Assembly: GCA_002842925.1 (NCBI GenBank)
Contig: PHEL01000003.1
Span: 1 to 43,550 of the forward strand
Direction of reading: 5' to 3'
Length of the DNA: 43,550 nt
Origin: Alphaproteobacteria bacterium HGW-Alphaproteobacteria-14
GTDB taxonomy: Bacteria; Pseudomonadota; Alphaproteobacteria; Sphingomonadales; Sphingomonadaceae
Made by a program: the position numbers and the translations under genes. Positions 10,403-19,709 of this stretch are shown one piece after another (position 1 is the first letter of the stretch; the number at the start of each line of letters is the position of its first letter). The notes beneath the pieces are model-generated. The model was not told where the DNA came from, did no database searches, and worked only from the letters and a program-made list of their open reading frames with translations.

Positions 10403-11074
10403 CTATTTGCACAGTTCGTGCGACATTGCCAACAAGGCGGCCTCATCAGGGCGGGCGGCGGTGTGGACAGCGGCCCAGCCCTCCCCTGCTGCCGCCGCAA
10501 TCCGGGGGCCGAGCGCGGCGAGACTTATGCCGGAACGGTCAAGGGCCAACCGGTCGCATTCCGCAGCGAAATGGCGCGCCGTGGCGGCCGAATGGAGCAG
10601 CACCAGCGCTTTGCCGCCTGCCAGCAAGCGCGCAGCGGGATCAAGCGGCAGGGGAATGACGCGATAGGCGATCACTTCGGTAAAGGACACGCCATCGGGC
10701 GCGGTGAGAGGAATATGCTCCTCCCCCGCGATCCGCAGCAGGTGGGCGGGCGCGGAAATCACATTCAGTACGCCTTGCAACCCGCCGCTGCCGGCCATCG
10801 CGACGCGCAAGCCCGCAGCGCGCGCAGTATCGGCCGTCGCCTCGCCCACCGCATAGACGGGCTTGTCCGCCAGCAGCGCAAGGTTCGACCCACCATGCAG
10901 GAAGGCGTTGGCGCTGCCGATCAGCAGGCCATCGAAAGCGGCGGGATCGGGACAGTCCCAGTCAACCGCGCGGATTTCCGACAAGGCATGGCCGGTGATG
11001 GCAAGGCCGATGGCGCGGGCCTTCTCCAGCGTCGCGGACAGCCCCGGTTCGGGGCGCAGCGCGAGGCAGTGCAT
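10403..11074 (-). CDS. hemD: uroporphyrinogen-III synthase
   Basis: HemD closes hydroxymethylbilane with inversion of ring D to give uroporphyrinogen III, the branch point for heme, siroheme and cobalamin. The family is poorly conserved, but this 223-aa protein has the two-lobed alternating fold signals, including DGLLIGSANAFLHGG, KPVYAVGEATADTARAAG and LVLLHSAATARHFA, and it directly follows hemC. The track extends the frame to 11260, into hemC. The ATG at 11074 lies two bases after the hemC stop and begins MHCLALRPEPG, the usual N-terminal strand, so it is the natural start. Coupled translation with hemC is likely. Confidence 0.92.
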   Translation of the reverse strand: MHCLALRPEPGLSATLEKARAIGLAITGHALSEIRAVDWDCPDPAAFDGLLIGSANAFLHGGSNLALLADKPVYAVGEATADTARAAGLRVAMAGSGGLQGVLNVISAPAHLLRIAGEEHIPLTAPDGVSFTEVIAYRVIPLPLDPAARLLAGGKALVLLHSAATARHFAAECDRLALDRSGISLAALGPRIAAAAGEGWAAVHTAARPDEAALLAMSHELCK

Positions 11075-11076
11075 GC

Positions 11077-12018
11077 CTATTGCGCGCCCCTGAAATGCGG
11101 GGCGATCCCCGGCGTGGCGCGGGTCAGCAGGTCTGCTGCGAGTGCCTTTACCGGCGCATGATCGCCGGGAGCAAAGGTTGCCGTGCCCTCGATCCGCTCG
11201 GCCCCGTCGGGGCTGAACAGTGCGGCACGCATCGAAAGCTTGCGACCAGCAGTCTCGCACAGCACCGCTACCGGCGAATGGCAGGTGCCGCCGAGTTCCG
11301 CGAGCAGCGCGCGCTCGGCCTCAAGCTCGGCCCGCGTCGGCGCATCATCAATCGCGGCGAGCAGCGCAGTGGTGGCCGCATCATCGGCGCGGCATTCAAT
11401 CGCGATCACGCCTTGGGCTGCTGCGGGGATCCATTCGTTTTGGCCAAGCGGGTGGCCGACAGCGCTCTGCCCCAGCCGTTCCAGCCCGGCGGCGGCAAGG
11501 AAGGTCACATCCGCCTCCCCGGCCTGCAATTTCGCCAGCCGGGTGGCAACGTTCCCCCGGAAGGTCACGACCTTGCAATCGGGCCGCAGGTTCAAAAGCT
11601 GTGAAGCGCGGCGCGGCGCGCTGGTGCCGACCACAGCGCCTTGCGCGATCGCGGCAATGCTGACCGCGCCCACCAGACTATCGCGTCGGTCGGCGCGCGG
11701 CAGGAAGGCGGCGAAATGGAACGCCTCGGGCCGGATCGTTTCGACATCCTTGGCCGAATGCACCGCAAGGTCGATCCGCCCTTCGCCAAGCCACTGATCC
11801 AGTTCCTTGGTCCACAACGCCTTGCCGCCGATTTCGGCCAGGGGTCGGTCGAGCACCTTGTCGCCGCTGGCCAGCACGGGGACGAGTTCGATCGCGTCCT
11901 CTGCCCAGCCGTGGGCAGCGCAAAGACGCGCGCGGGTTTCGACCGCCTGCGCCATCGCGAGGGGGGAATTGCGGGTGCCCAGACGCAGGCGCGGGGCGCT
12001 TTGGGGTGCTTCAGTCAT
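11077..12018 (-). CDS. hemC: hydroxymethylbilane synthase (porphobilinogen deaminase)
   Basis: HemC polymerises four porphobilinogens into hydroxymethylbilane on a covalently bound dipyrromethane cofactor. The 313-aa protein shows the family signatures: LRLGTRNSPLAMAQA at the N-terminus, VHSAKDVE with the catalytic Asp91, GTSAPRRASQ, FRGNVATRLAKL, and LGGTCHSPVAV with Cys246 that carries the cofactor. The listed ORF starts at 12141, which overlaps tsaD on the other strand. The ATG at 12018 gives the normal N-terminus and a 44-base divergent gap to tsaD. hemD follows after two bases and a mic60-like gene after that. Confidence 0.97.
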   Translation of the reverse strand: MTEAPQSAPRLRLGTRNSPLAMAQAVETRARLCAAHGWAEDAIELVPVLASGDKVLDRPLAEIGGKALWTKELDQWLGEGRIDLAVHSAKDVETIRPEAFHFAAFLPRADRRDSLVGAVSIAAIAQGAVVGTSAPRRASQLLNLRPDCKVVTFRGNVATRLAKLQAGEADVTFLAAAGLERLGQSAVGHPLGQNEWIPAAAQGVIAIECRADDAATTALLAAIDDAPTRAELEAERALLAELGGTCHSPVAVLCETAGRKLSMRAALFSPDGAERIEGTATFAPGDHAPVKALAADLLTRATPGIAPHFRGAQ

Positions 12019-12062
12019 GGCTATGCTTGCCCTAGCGATCATACCGACTAGATGGAAGCGGG

Positions 12063-13148
12063 ATGGGATCGGCAACGCACACCTTGGAAGCCCCGCTCGT
12101 ATTGGGCATCGAATCGAGCTGCGATGAAACCGCCGTGGCAATAGTGCGCGGTGATCGCACGATCATTGCGCAAGCCATCGCCAGCCAGGAAGCCGAACAC
12201 GCGCCCTATGGCGGGGTCGTTCCCGAAATCGCTGCCCGCGCGCATGCCGAACGGGTTGCGCCGATGGTCGCGAGCGTGATGGCGGAAGCTGGCCTGACGC
12301 TTGACGATGTTGACGCCATTGCCGCGACCGCCGGGCCGGGGTTGATCGGCGGGGTGATGGTTGGCCTGGTCAGCGCCAAGGCACTGGCGATGGCGGCGGA
12401 AAAGCCTTTGCTGGCGATCAACCATCTGGAAGGCCACGCGCTGTCCCCCCGGCTGGCAGATGCGGGTCTGGCGTTCCCCTACCTGTTGCTGCTGGTTTCG
12501 GGCGGGCATTGCCAGATCCTTGGCGTTGACGGCGTGGGGCAATACCGGCGGCTGGCGACCACCATTGACGATGCGCTGGGCGAGGCGTTTGACAAGACCG
12601 CCAAACTGCTGCGGCTGGGCTATCCCGGCGGGCCTGCGGTCGAACGGCTGGCGATGCAGGGCAACCCCAAAGCGGTGCCCCTGCCGCGCCCGCTCAAAGG
12701 ATCAGCCGAACCGCATTTTTCATTCGCGGGCCTGAAAAGCGCGGTGCTGCGCGCGGTCGATAGCGGCACGCACACGCCTGCCGATATCGCCGCGAGTTTC
12801 CAGCAGGCGGCGGTCGATTGCCTGCTTGATCGCCTCGAACTCGCGCTTGACCGCGCCGGGCCGTTCCCCGCGCTGGTGGTGGCCGGCGGGGTGGCAGCGA
12901 ACCACACCGTGCGCGCCGCGCTGGAAGCCTTCGCAGCCCGGCACGCGATGCGCTTTACTGCGCCGCCGCTGGCGCTATGCACCGATAACGCCGCGATGAT
13001 CGCCTGGGCGGGGTGTGAGCGGCTGATGACCGAGGGATGGCGAATGGGGGCCGACTTTACCGGCGACAGCCTCGATTTTGTCGCGCGCCCGCGCTGGCCG
13101 CTTGATCCGGAGGCCACGGCAGTGCGCGGCGCGGGAGTAAAGGCATGA
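12063..13148 (+). CDS. tsaD: tRNA N6-adenosine threonylcarbamoyltransferase
   Basis: TsaD transfers threonylcarbamoyl from TC-AMP to A37 of tRNAs that read ANN codons (t6A), working with TsaB and TsaE. The 361-aa protein has the ASKHA ATPase fold: [11 protein letters not shown] at the phosphate loop, [11 protein letters not shown], and the metal-binding NHLEGH with His121 and His125, then [18 protein letters not shown] and the C-terminal [12 protein letters not shown]. The ATG at 12063 is preceded by GGAAGCGGG. The stop overlaps the gpsA start (ATGA). Gene order tsaD-gpsA divergent from hemC-hemD is familiar to me from alphaproteobacteria. Confidence 0.97.
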   Translation: MGSATHTLEAPLVLGIESSCDETAVAIVRGDRTIIAQAIASQEAEHAPYGGVVPEIAARAHAERVAPMVASVMAEAGLTLDDVDAIAATAGPGLIGGVMVGLVSAKALAMAAEKPLLAINHLEGHALSPRLADAGLAFPYLLLLVSGGHCQILGVDGVGQYRRLATTIDDALGEAFDKTAKLLRLGYPGGPAVERLAMQGNPKAVPLPRPLKGSAEPHFSFAGLKSAVLRAVDSGTHTPADIAASFQQAAVDCLLDRLELALDRAGPFPALVVAGGVAANHTVRAALEAFAARHAMRFTAPPLALCTDNAAMIAWAGCERLMTEGWRMGADFTGDSLDFVARPRWPLDPEATAVRGAGVKA

Positions 13149-14179
13149 TCCTTCGACAAGCTCAGGACAGGCCGGACACCATCGGCGTCATCGGCGCAGG
13201 CGCATGGGGCACGGCGCTGGCGCAGATGCTGGCGAGTGACGGGCGCGATGTGCTGGTGTGGGCATTCGAGCCCGAAGTGGTCACCGCGATCAATTCGCAG
13301 CGCTGCAACCCGCTCTATCTGCCATCCGCCACCCTCGCGCCGACCATCCGTGCGACCGGCGACCTTACCGATTTCTCCGCAATTGACACCGCTTTGGTCG
13401 TCACCCCGGCGCAGGTGCTTGGCCGCGTGCTGGCGGGCCTTGCCACCCCGCCCCGCGACCTGGTGCTGTGTTCCAAGGGGATCGAGGCGGGCAGCGGGCG
13501 GTTGATGAATGATGTCGCGCGCGAGGCATCTCCCGGCAGCGCCATCGCCGTGCTGTCCGGGCCAACCTTCGCGCACGAAGTCGCCGCTGGCCTGCCTACC
13601 GCCGTCACGCTGGCGTGCAGCGGCGGCGGAGAACAGTGGGAACGGATCGCCCCCGCGATCGCACGGCCCGCGTTCCGCCCCTATTACAGCGACGATGTAA
13701 CCGGCGCGGAGATTGGCGGTGCGGTCAAGAATGTGCTCGCCATCGCCTGCGGGGTGGTTGACGGGCTGGCGCTGGGTCAGAACGCGCGCGCGGCGTTGAT
13801 CGCGCGCGGCTATGCCGAAATGCTGCGCTTTGGCGAGGCGCTGGGCGCGCAAGGCGAAACGCTGGCCGGTCTGTGCGGGCTGGGCGATCTGGTGCTGACC
13901 TGTTCGAGCACCGCCAGCCGCAATTTCTCGCTGGGCAAGGCGCTTGGCGAAGGGGCCAGCCCTGCGGCCCTGATGGCCGATCGCCGCACCGTGGCCGAAG
14001 GCGCGCACACCGCCCCCGTCCTCGCCGCACTCGCGGCCGAACGCGGGATCGCGATGCCGATTGTCGCGGCGGTTGATGCGATCCTGACCGGGGCGAGCGC
14101 GCGCGCAGTGGTGGCCGAGCTGCTCGCCCGGCCCTTGCGCGCTGAACTGGAAAGCGACGCGAAGGATATCAAGGCGTGA
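13145..14179 (+). CDS. gpsA: NAD(P)-dependent glycerol-3-phosphate dehydrogenase
   Basis: GpsA reduces dihydroxyacetone phosphate to sn-glycerol-3-phosphate for phospholipid synthesis. The 344-aa protein carries the Rossmann motif [15 protein letters not shown], the catalytic lysine in [11 protein letters not shown], and the substrate-side stretch [19 protein letters not shown]. The start ATG overlaps the tsaD stop by four bases and has GGGAG upstream. The first dozen codons ([10 protein letters not shown]) do not belong to the family: they are encoded by a dispersed sphingomonad repeat that sits exactly at the gene boundary, and the normal N-terminus resumes at DTIGVIG. The end overlaps the next gene start (GTGA). 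Confidence 0.96.
   Translation: MILRQAQDRPDTIGVIGAGAWGTALAQMLASDGRDVLVWAFEPEVVTAINSQRCNPLYLPSATLAPTIRATGDLTDFSAIDTALVVTPAQVLGRVLAGLATPPRDLVLCSKGIEAGSGRLMNDVAREASPGSAIAVLSGPTFAHEVAAGLPTAVTLACSGGGEQWERIAPAIARPAFRPYYSDDVTGAEIGGAVKNVLAIACGVVDGLALGQNARAALIARGYAEMLRFGEALGAQGETLAGLCGLGDLVLTCSSTASRNFSLGKALGEGASPAALMADRRTVAEGAHTAPVLAALAAERGIAMPIVAAVDAILTGASARAVVAELLARPLRAELESDAKDIKA
13150..13172 (+). repeat. dispersed sphingomonad-type repeat element inside gpsA 5' end
   Basis: The sequence CCTTCGACAAGCTCAGGACA is a short element that I recognise as a highly repeated intergenic sequence in Sphingomonadales genomes; its opposite strand translates as LSLSKD-type peptides in spurious ORFs, as it does here. 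It lies right after the gpsA start codon and preserves the reading frame. This is the only copy I found in the window. The extent given covers the recognised core. Confidence 0.7.
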
Positions 14180-15705
14180 ACCAGCCGCCCGCAGCTTCCG
14201 CCGAAAACACCGATGATCTGGCCACTCTGGCCAAGGGCGGACGCACCAATACCATGGGTTTTGTGATCCGGCTGGTGGCGCGCATCCCGTTTCTGGTGAT
14301 CGCCACACGCCTTTATGGGGCCGAGGCGCTGGGCCGCTTTGCATCGGCATTGGTGCTGATCGAAATCATCGCGCTGATCTGTTCGCTGGGCGAAAAGCGC
14401 GGGCTGGCGCAGCGGCTTTCGGTTGGCGCGGGCGATAACCGCGCGGGTGAAACCAATCTGGTCTATGATGGCATTGTGCTGGCGCTGGCCTATTCGGTGG
14501 TGGCCGCGCTGCTGCTGCTGGCGTTTCCCGAACCGATGTTCCCCAACGGGATGAACAGCCCGCTGGATATCTGGCTGATCGCCGCCATCCCCGCCTTTGC
14601 GGTGACCGAGATTTTGCTGGCCGCGCAGGCTTACCGGTTCGATATCGCCACCACGGTGCGCGCGCGCGCGATTGTCGAACCGTGGACGATTTCGATCGGT
14701 GCCGGGGTGTTCTTCTTCATCCCCGCCACCCGCGATGCGGGTCTGGCGCTGGCGTTCATCGCGTCAATCTATGCCGGATTGCTGACCGCATTGTGGCCAT
14801 TCCTGCGCAGCTATGGCCTGCCCAAAGGCTGGCAGCCGCAGGGCCGCGCGATGCTGGCGATGTCGAGCCGTGCCTTCCCGCTGGTTGGGGCCGATACTAT
14901 TGAGCGCGGCACACGGCTGCTCGATATCTTCATCCTCGGCCTGTTTGCCCCGCCATCGGCGGTCGGCATCTATTACGCCGCGCAACAGATCGCCAGCCTG
15001 CCGCAAAAGCTGAAAACGTCGTTTGAACCGATCCTGTCGCCGGTCATCACCAAAAACCTGCGGATCGGCAACATGGGCGCGATTGCCGCGCAGGTGCGGC
15101 AGGTGGGGTTCTGGATCATCGCAGTGCAATTGGGCATCGCGCTGGTGCTGGGCGTTCCGGGCGAAGCGGTAATGGGCCTGTGGGGGCCGGATTATGTCGC
15201 AGGCACGGCGGCACTGTCGTTGCTGCTGGCGGCTGAGGTCGCGGCATCAATGGCGGTCGTTTCGGAAAGCGTGCTGGTCTATATCGCGCGCAAACGCAAT
15301 CTGGCGATTTCGGTCGGGATCATCGCGTTGCAAGCCGGGTTGACCATCGTGCTGATCCAACTGGCCGGGCGTTACGGGCTGGGCGCGGGATACCAAGCGG
15401 CCAGCGCGGCGGGCGCATTGCTGATTGCGCTGGCGCTATCCAGCCTGATCAAGGCATTGATGCTCAAATATCTGCTCAAAGCCCCGGTTTCGAACTGGCG
15501 CTGGGCACTGGTCTATGCCGCTGCGCCTGCGGTGGTGGTGGGCTATGTCTTCACTTTCGTGCCCGAATGGATCGAACTGCTGATCGGCGTGCCGGCGGTG
15601 CTTGCCACCTATGCCTTCGTCATCTGGCGGCGCGGCTTTGCTGAGGAGGACAAGGTGCTGTTCCGCAAGCAGGTTGTGCCCGATCCCGTCAACGACCTGC
15701 CGTAA
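14176..15705 (+). CDS. polysaccharide/lipid-linked oligosaccharide flippase-like membrane protein (Wzx/MurJ-type, MOP superfamily)
   Basis: The 509-aa product is a polytopic membrane protein with about twelve to fourteen hydrophobic helices spread evenly, for example LVYDGIVLALAYSVVAALLL and ALSLLLAAEVAASMAVVSES. The opening GFVIRLVARIPFLVIATRLYGAEALGRF is the usual first-helix pattern of oligosaccharide flippases, which move lipid-linked sugars across the inner membrane. It starts with a GTG overlapping the gpsA stop by four bases, so tsaD, gpsA and this gene form one coupled operon. No glycosyltransferases lie nearby, so the cargo is unknown; a stress-linked or O-antigen-like polymer is possible. 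Confidence 0.85.
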   Translation: MNQPPAASAENTDDLATLAKGGRTNTMGFVIRLVARIPFLVIATRLYGAEALGRFASALVLIEIIALICSLGEKRGLAQRLSVGAGDNRAGETNLVYDGIVLALAYSVVAALLLLAFPEPMFPNGMNSPLDIWLIAAIPAFAVTEILLAAQAYRFDIATTVRARAIVEPWTISIGAGVFFFIPATRDAGLALAFIASIYAGLLTALWPFLRSYGLPKGWQPQGRAMLAMSSRAFPLVGADTIERGTRLLDIFILGLFAPPSAVGIYYAAQQIASLPQKLKTSFEPILSPVITKNLRIGNMGAIAAQVRQVGFWIIAVQLGIALVLGVPGEAVMGLWGPDYVAGTAALSLLLAAEVAASMAVVSESVLVYIARKRNLAISVGIIALQAGLTIVLIQLAGRYGLGAGYQAASAAGALLIALALSSLIKALMLKYLLKAPVSNWRWALVYAAAPAVVVGYVFTFVPEWIELLIGVPAVLATYAFVIWRRGFAEEDKVLFRKQVVPDPVNDLP

Positions 15706-15780
15706 CCTGCGCACGTTCAGTCGCTATTCACGGCTGCGAATCGATTTTCGGGCTTCGCACAGGATGTGGGGAGAAAATTG

Positions 15781-17406
15781 ATGCGCGCAGTTCGGTTGGT
15801 GGGAATGGGGGCGCTGTGCGCCGTAATTGCAGGCTGCGCGAACAACGCGCCCGAAGAACTGGCAAAGGCTCCGCCGCCGCCGCCCGCGCCGACCGCAGCC
15901 TATGCGCCGCAGCAAATGGTGGTGGTCACAGGTTCGCGGGTGCGCGGCGATGCAATTGCCGCAGAGCGCGGCTATTTTGTCCCGCCGGTAATGGTCGCCA
16001 CCGATCCGGGGCGTGAGAAATATGACGGCAAGGAAGTCTCCCCGGTCAAACTGACTGCGGTTGAACCCGTCTCCACCTTTTCGGTCGATGTCGATACCGG
16101 GGCCTATGCCAATGCCCGGCGGTTCCTGACACAGGGCACGATGCCACCCAGGGACGCGGTGCGCACCGAAGAGATGATCAACTATTTCCGCTATGATTAT
16201 GCCAGGCCGCAAGATCGCAGCCAGCCATTTACCGTCACCACCGATGTGGCGAAAAGCCCATGGAACCAAGGCACCTATCTGATGCGGATCGGGCTGCGCG
16301 GGTATGATATCGACAGCGATGAACGCCCGCCTGCCAACCTCGTATTCCTGATGGATGTGTCGGGATCGATGAACAGCCCTGACAAGCTGCCGCTGGTCAA
16401 GACTGCGCTGGCAGGCCTTGCGGGGGAACTGTCGCCGCAGGACAAGGTTTCGATCGTGGTCTATGCAGGCGCGGCGGGCCTTGTGCTCGAACCCACCAAT
16501 GACACCGCCAAAATCCGCCGCGCGCTCGACAGCCTCGAAGCGGGCGGATCGACCGCCGGGGGCGCGGGGATTGAACTCGCCTACCGCATTGCCGAGGACA
16601 GTTTCATCAAGGGCGGGGTCAACCGCGTGATCCTGGCCACTGACGGCGATTTCAATGTCGGCGTGTCCGACACCAAGGCGCTGATCGAACTGATCGAGAA
16701 AAAGCGCGATAGCGGCATCACGCTGACCACGCTCGGCTTTGGTCAGGGCAATTACAACGAAGCGCTGATGGAGCAGGTGGCGAACAAGGGCAACGGCAAC
16801 TACGCCTATATCGATTCCGCGCTGGAAGCGAAAAAGGTGCTGGGCGAGGAAATGGCGAGCACGCTGTTCACCATCGCCAAGGATGTGAAAATCCAGGTCG
16901 AATTCAACCCCGCCGTGATCGCGCAATACCGCCTTGTCGGGTATGAAAACCGCGCGCTGCGGGAGGAAGATTTCGACAATGACCGGGTCGATGCGGGCGA
17001 TATTGGCGCGGGCCATCAGGTGACCGCGATTTACGAAGTCGTCCCGGTGGGCAGCAAGGGCTGGATCGCGCCGCGCCGTTATGAAGACAAGCCGGATAAA
17101 GCCGCAACCGCGAAGCTGGCCGAGGCCGCCAACGTCAAGCTGCGCTACAAATTGCCCGATGGCGACACATCGAAGCTGATCGAACAGGTTGTGGCGTCCA
17201 GCGCATTTCAGAGCGCCGCCGCGCCCAAGGGCGATTTCGCCTTCGCCGCAGCGGTGGCCGCCTATGGGCAGGTGCTGCGCGGGGACGAGTTGATGAACGG
17301 CTTTGGCTTTGGCGATATCGGCACGCTGGCGGGCGGGCAGGACAATTTCTGGCGGCAGGAATTCCTGCGGTTGAATGCACTCGCCGGAAGCATGAAGGGC
17401 GGCTGA
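15781..17406 (+). CDS. von Willebrand factor type A domain lipoprotein (YfbK-like)
   Basis: This 541-aa protein starts with a signal sequence and lipobox (AVIAGCANN), so it should be a lipoprotein. After a proline-rich linker comes the N-terminal VWA-associated region (STFSVDVDTGAYANARRFL), then the VWA domain with an intact MIDAS motif, FLMDVSGSMNS, and the downstream ATDGDFNVGV aspartate. The C-terminal part matches the YfbK/DUF3520 arrangement. Such proteins bind divalent cations and are thought to mediate protein contacts in the envelope; a role is not established. The ATG at 15781 is preferred over the GTG at 15766 because GGGGAG lies seven bases upstream and the signal peptide begins at once. 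Confidence 0.9.
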   Translation: MRAVRLVGMGALCAVIAGCANNAPEELAKAPPPPPAPTAAYAPQQMVVVTGSRVRGDAIAAERGYFVPPVMVATDPGREKYDGKEVSPVKLTAVEPVSTFSVDVDTGAYANARRFLTQGTMPPRDAVRTEEMINYFRYDYARPQDRSQPFTVTTDVAKSPWNQGTYLMRIGLRGYDIDSDERPPANLVFLMDVSGSMNSPDKLPLVKTALAGLAGELSPQDKVSIVVYAGAAGLVLEPTNDTAKIRRALDSLEAGGSTAGGAGIELAYRIAEDSFIKGGVNRVILATDGDFNVGVSDTKALIELIEKKRDSGITLTTLGFGQGNYNEALMEQVANKGNGNYAYIDSALEAKKVLGEEMASTLFTIAKDVKIQVEFNPAVIAQYRLVGYENRALREEDFDNDRVDAGDIGAGHQVTAIYEVVPVGSKGWIAPRRYEDKPDKAATAKLAEAANVKLRYKLPDGDTSKLIEQVVASSAFQSAAAPKGDFAFAAAVAAYGQVLRGDELMNGFGFGDIGTLAGGQDNFWRQEFLRLNALAGSMKGG

Positions 17407-17457
17407 GCCACCGCGTCAAGGGGCTTGGGCGCAAGCAGGTGCGCCTGCTAAGGTGGC
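17407..17457. terminator. nested inverted repeats after the VWA lipoprotein gene
   Basis: An inner hairpin AGCAGG-tgcg-CCTGCT (17434-17449) lies inside outer arms GCCACC and GGTGGC. It directly follows the VWA stop codon and could end transcription or stabilise the 3' end. There is no uridine run after it, so a classic intrinsic terminator is uncertain. Confidence 0.4.
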
Positions 17458-17493
17458 GGCGATTGATTCCCTTTTGCCGGAGATTGCCGCGCC

Positions 17494-18003
17494 ATGTCCC
17501 TTGATTTTTCCGCCGCCCTGCCGCTGATCCTGGTGGGCCTTGCGCTGCTCGCCGTAGCGTTGTGGCTGCTTGCCCGCCGCAACCGCAAGGCGAAGGTGGT
17601 CGAAGATGGCAGCGCCCCCGCCCTCGCCCGCGACGTGCTTGACGAAGGCGCTGAAAAAGCGCGCCGCAATCAGGCGCTGATCGATGCGGCTCCGGCAGCT
17701 GTAAATGTGATGGCGGAGCCTGTCCCGGTTCCCGTGCCGATGCCCGCCCCCGTGCCTGCCGCCGCCGATGATCTCACCCGCATCAAAGGCCTCGGCCCAA
17801 AGCTGGTCACGCTGCTGGGCGAGCTTGGGGTCACTTCCTACGCCCAGATCGCCGCGTGGAGCGATGCTGATGTCGAACGCATCGATGCCGAGCTCGGCCG
17901 GTTCAAGGGACGCATCACCCGCGATCAGTGGGTCGCACAGGCCAAACTCCTCACAGCGGGCGACGAAGCGGCCTTCGCTGACACATTCGGCAGGAATGGA
18001 TAA
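17494..18003 (+). CDS. membrane-anchored helix-hairpin-helix domain protein
   Basis: The 169-aa protein has one N-terminal transmembrane helix (about residues 8-28, ALPLILVGLALLAVALWLLA), a charged stretch, a Pro/Val-rich linker (PVPVPMPAPVPA), and a C-terminal helix-hairpin-helix domain (DDLTRIKGLGPKLVTLLGELG, with WSDADVERIDAEL following). The KGLGPKL turn is typical of nonspecific nucleic-acid or protein-binding HhH domains such as those seen in many alphaproteobacterial membrane proteins and in ribosomal or NADH-dehydrogenase-linked fusions. No enzymatic motif is visible. The ATG at 17494 has CGGAG about eleven bases upstream. Function unknown. Confidence 0.85.
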   Translation: MSLDFSAALPLILVGLALLAVALWLLARRNRKAKVVEDGSAPALARDVLDEGAEKARRNQALIDAAPAAVNVMAEPVPVPVPMPAPVPAAADDLTRIKGLGPKLVTLLGELGVTSYAQIAAWSDADVERIDAELGRFKGRITRDQWVAQAKLLTAGDEAAFADTFGRNG

Positions 18004-18065
18004 TATTCCGCAAGCCTGATGCGCAAACCGTGTTACCTTGGCGCTCTGGCACGGGGAGAGGGGTG

Positions 18066-18446
18066 ATGGGTTTGCGCATTCTGGTGGCCGAGGATGAATT
18101 CATCACCGGCGTTGACCTGTGCGATACTTTCAAAGAAGCGGGCTACGAGGTCGAAGGGCCTTATGCCGGGATATCCTCAGCGATACTCGCCTGCCAGAAG
18201 CACAAGCCCGATCTCGCCATCCTCGATATCGAGCTGACCGACGGGCTGACCTACGAATTGGCGCAGACACTGATTGACGATGATGTTCCGGTTATCCTGC
18301 ATTTCGAACATGATGAAATGCGCGAACTTGCCGCCCGTTTCCCCCGCGCGCTAACCGTCCACAAACCCTGCCCCCCGGCCGATCTGCTCAATGCCGTCAA
18401 CCGCCTGATCGCCCCCTTGCCCCGCCCCCCTTGCCCCGTAACGTGA
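18066..18446 (+). CDS. single-domain response regulator receiver protein
   Basis: This 126-aa protein is a receiver domain with no output domain. The acidic pair is in VAEDEF, the phosphoacceptor aspartate in LAILDIEL, and the conserved lysine in VHKPC. The usual Ser/Thr after the fourth strand is replaced by a histidine in VILHFEH, which may alter signalling speed or conformational coupling. No histidine kinase is encoded nearby, so the partner is unknown; stand-alone receivers often relay phosphate or bind a target protein. The track begins upstream at 18030, but the ATG at 18066 has GGGAGAGG just upstream and begins at the first beta-strand. Confidence 0.88.
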   Translation: MGLRILVAEDEFITGVDLCDTFKEAGYEVEGPYAGISSAILACQKHKPDLAILDIELTDGLTYELAQTLIDDDVPVILHFEHDEMRELAARFPRALTVHKPCPPADLLNAVNRLIAPLPRPPCPVT

Positions 18447-18467
18447 AGCCTGCAATGGCTGTGGCGC

Positions 18468-19709
18468 ATGAACAGCAGGAACATCCCCGTGCACGGCACA
18501 TCGCCATCCTCAGCGCACCCGCCCACTTCGCGCCTTCCCGCGTTCAACTGGCAAGATCCCTTCGACCTTGAAAGCCAGCTGACCGAGGAAGAGCGGATGA
18601 TCCGCGATGCCGCCCACGGCTTTGCGCAAAGCCAGCTGCAACCGCGCGTGATCGACGCCTTCCGCGAGGAAGCAGACGCCCCCGAACTGTTCCCGCTGAT
18701 GGGCAAGGCCGGGCTGCTGGGCGCGACCCTGCCCGAAGAATATGGCGGCGCGGGCGCAAGCTATGTCGCCTACGGATTGATCGCGCGCGAGATCGAGCGG
18801 GTGGACAGCGGATACCGTTCGATGGCGAGCGTGCAGTCCAGCCTCGTGATGCATCCGATTTATGCCTACGGATCGGACGAACAGCGCCGCCAATATCTGC
18901 CCGGATTGGCGAGTGGCGAGTTGATCGGCTGCTTTGGTCTGACCGAACCCGATGCCGGTTCCGACCCCGGCGGCATGAAAACCTTCGCCAGGAAAGACGG
19001 CGATGATTACGTCATTTCCGGCAGCAAGACGTGGATTTCCAACGCGCCATTTGCCGATGTGTTCGTGGTCTGGGCCAAGTCCGAAGCCCACGGCGGCGCG
19101 ATCCGCGGGTTTGTGCTGGAAAAAGGCATGGCGGGCCTTTCCGCGCCCAGGATCAAGGGCAAGATTTCGCTGCGCGCCTCCACCACCGGGATGATCGTGA
19201 TGGACGATGTGCGCGTGCCAGCATCTGCGCTGCTGCCCAATGTCGAAGGGTTGAAAGGCCCGTTCGGCTGCCTCAACCGCGCGCGTTACGGCATTTCGTG
19301 GGGCGCGATGGGGGCGGCGGAGTTCTGCCTTGCCGCCGCACGCCAATACGGGCTGGATCGCCAGCAGTTCGGTCGCCCGCTGGCGGCCACGCAGTTGTTC
19401 CAGAAGAAACTCGCCGACATGATGACCGACATTGCGCTGGGCCTTCAGGCCAGCCTGCGCGTTGGCCGCTTGATCGACGAAGGCCGGTTTGCCCCCGACA
19501 TGATTTCAATCGTGAAACGCAACAATGTCGGCAAGGCGCTGGAAATCGCGCGGGCTGCGCGTGATATGCACGGCGGCAACGGGATTTCCGAGGAATATCA
19601 GGTGATCCGCCACATGGTGAACCTCGAAACGGTCAACACCTACGAAGGCACACATGATGTCCACGCGCTGATTCTGGGCCGCGCGATTACCGGGATTGCG
19701 GCGTTTTGA
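18468..19709 (+). CDS. gcdH: glutaryl-CoA dehydrogenase (acyl-CoA dehydrogenase family)
   Basis: GcdH oxidises and decarboxylates glutaryl-CoA to crotonyl-CoA during lysine, hydroxylysine and tryptophan breakdown, passing electrons to ETF. The 413-aa protein has [16 protein letters not shown] for FAD and substrate binding, [12 protein letters not shown], the [11 protein letters not shown] segment, and the diagnostic end [20 protein letters not shown], with Glu393 as catalytic base. It starts with an ATG at 18468 after a 21-base gap. Its stop overlaps maiA by one base, and maiA overlaps fah, so all three are probably made together. A branched- or short-chain acyl-CoA dehydrogenase is less likely given the C-terminal signature. 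Confidence 0.92.
   Translation: MNSRNIPVHGTSPSSAHPPTSRLPAFNWQDPFDLESQLTEEERMIRDAAHGFAQSQLQPRVIDAFREEADAPELFPLMGKAGLLGATLPEEYGGAGASYVAYGLIAREIERVDSGYRSMASVQSSLVMHPIYAYGSDEQRRQYLPGLASGELIGCFGLTEPDAGSDPGGMKTFARKDGDDYVISGSKTWISNAPFADVFVVWAKSEAHGGAIRGFVLEKGMAGLSAPRIKGKISLRASTTGMIVMDDVRVPASALLPNVEGLKGPFGCLNRARYGISWGAMGAAEFCLAAARQYGLDRQQFGRPLAATQLFQKKLADMMTDIALGLQASLRVGRLIDEGRFAPDMISIVKRNNVGKALEIARAARDMHGGNGISEEYQVIRHMVNLETVNTYEGTHDVHALILGRAITGIAAF

Noticed and set aside
12620-14350. 576-aa minus-strand ORF over tsaD and gpsA
   Set aside because: Shadow of two certain genes. Its LSLSKDH stretch is only the reverse reading of the dispersed repeat.
15724-17016. 430-aa minus-strand ORF over the VWA lipoprotein
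   Set aside because: Shadow frame opposite a gene with an intact MIDAS motif and lipobox.
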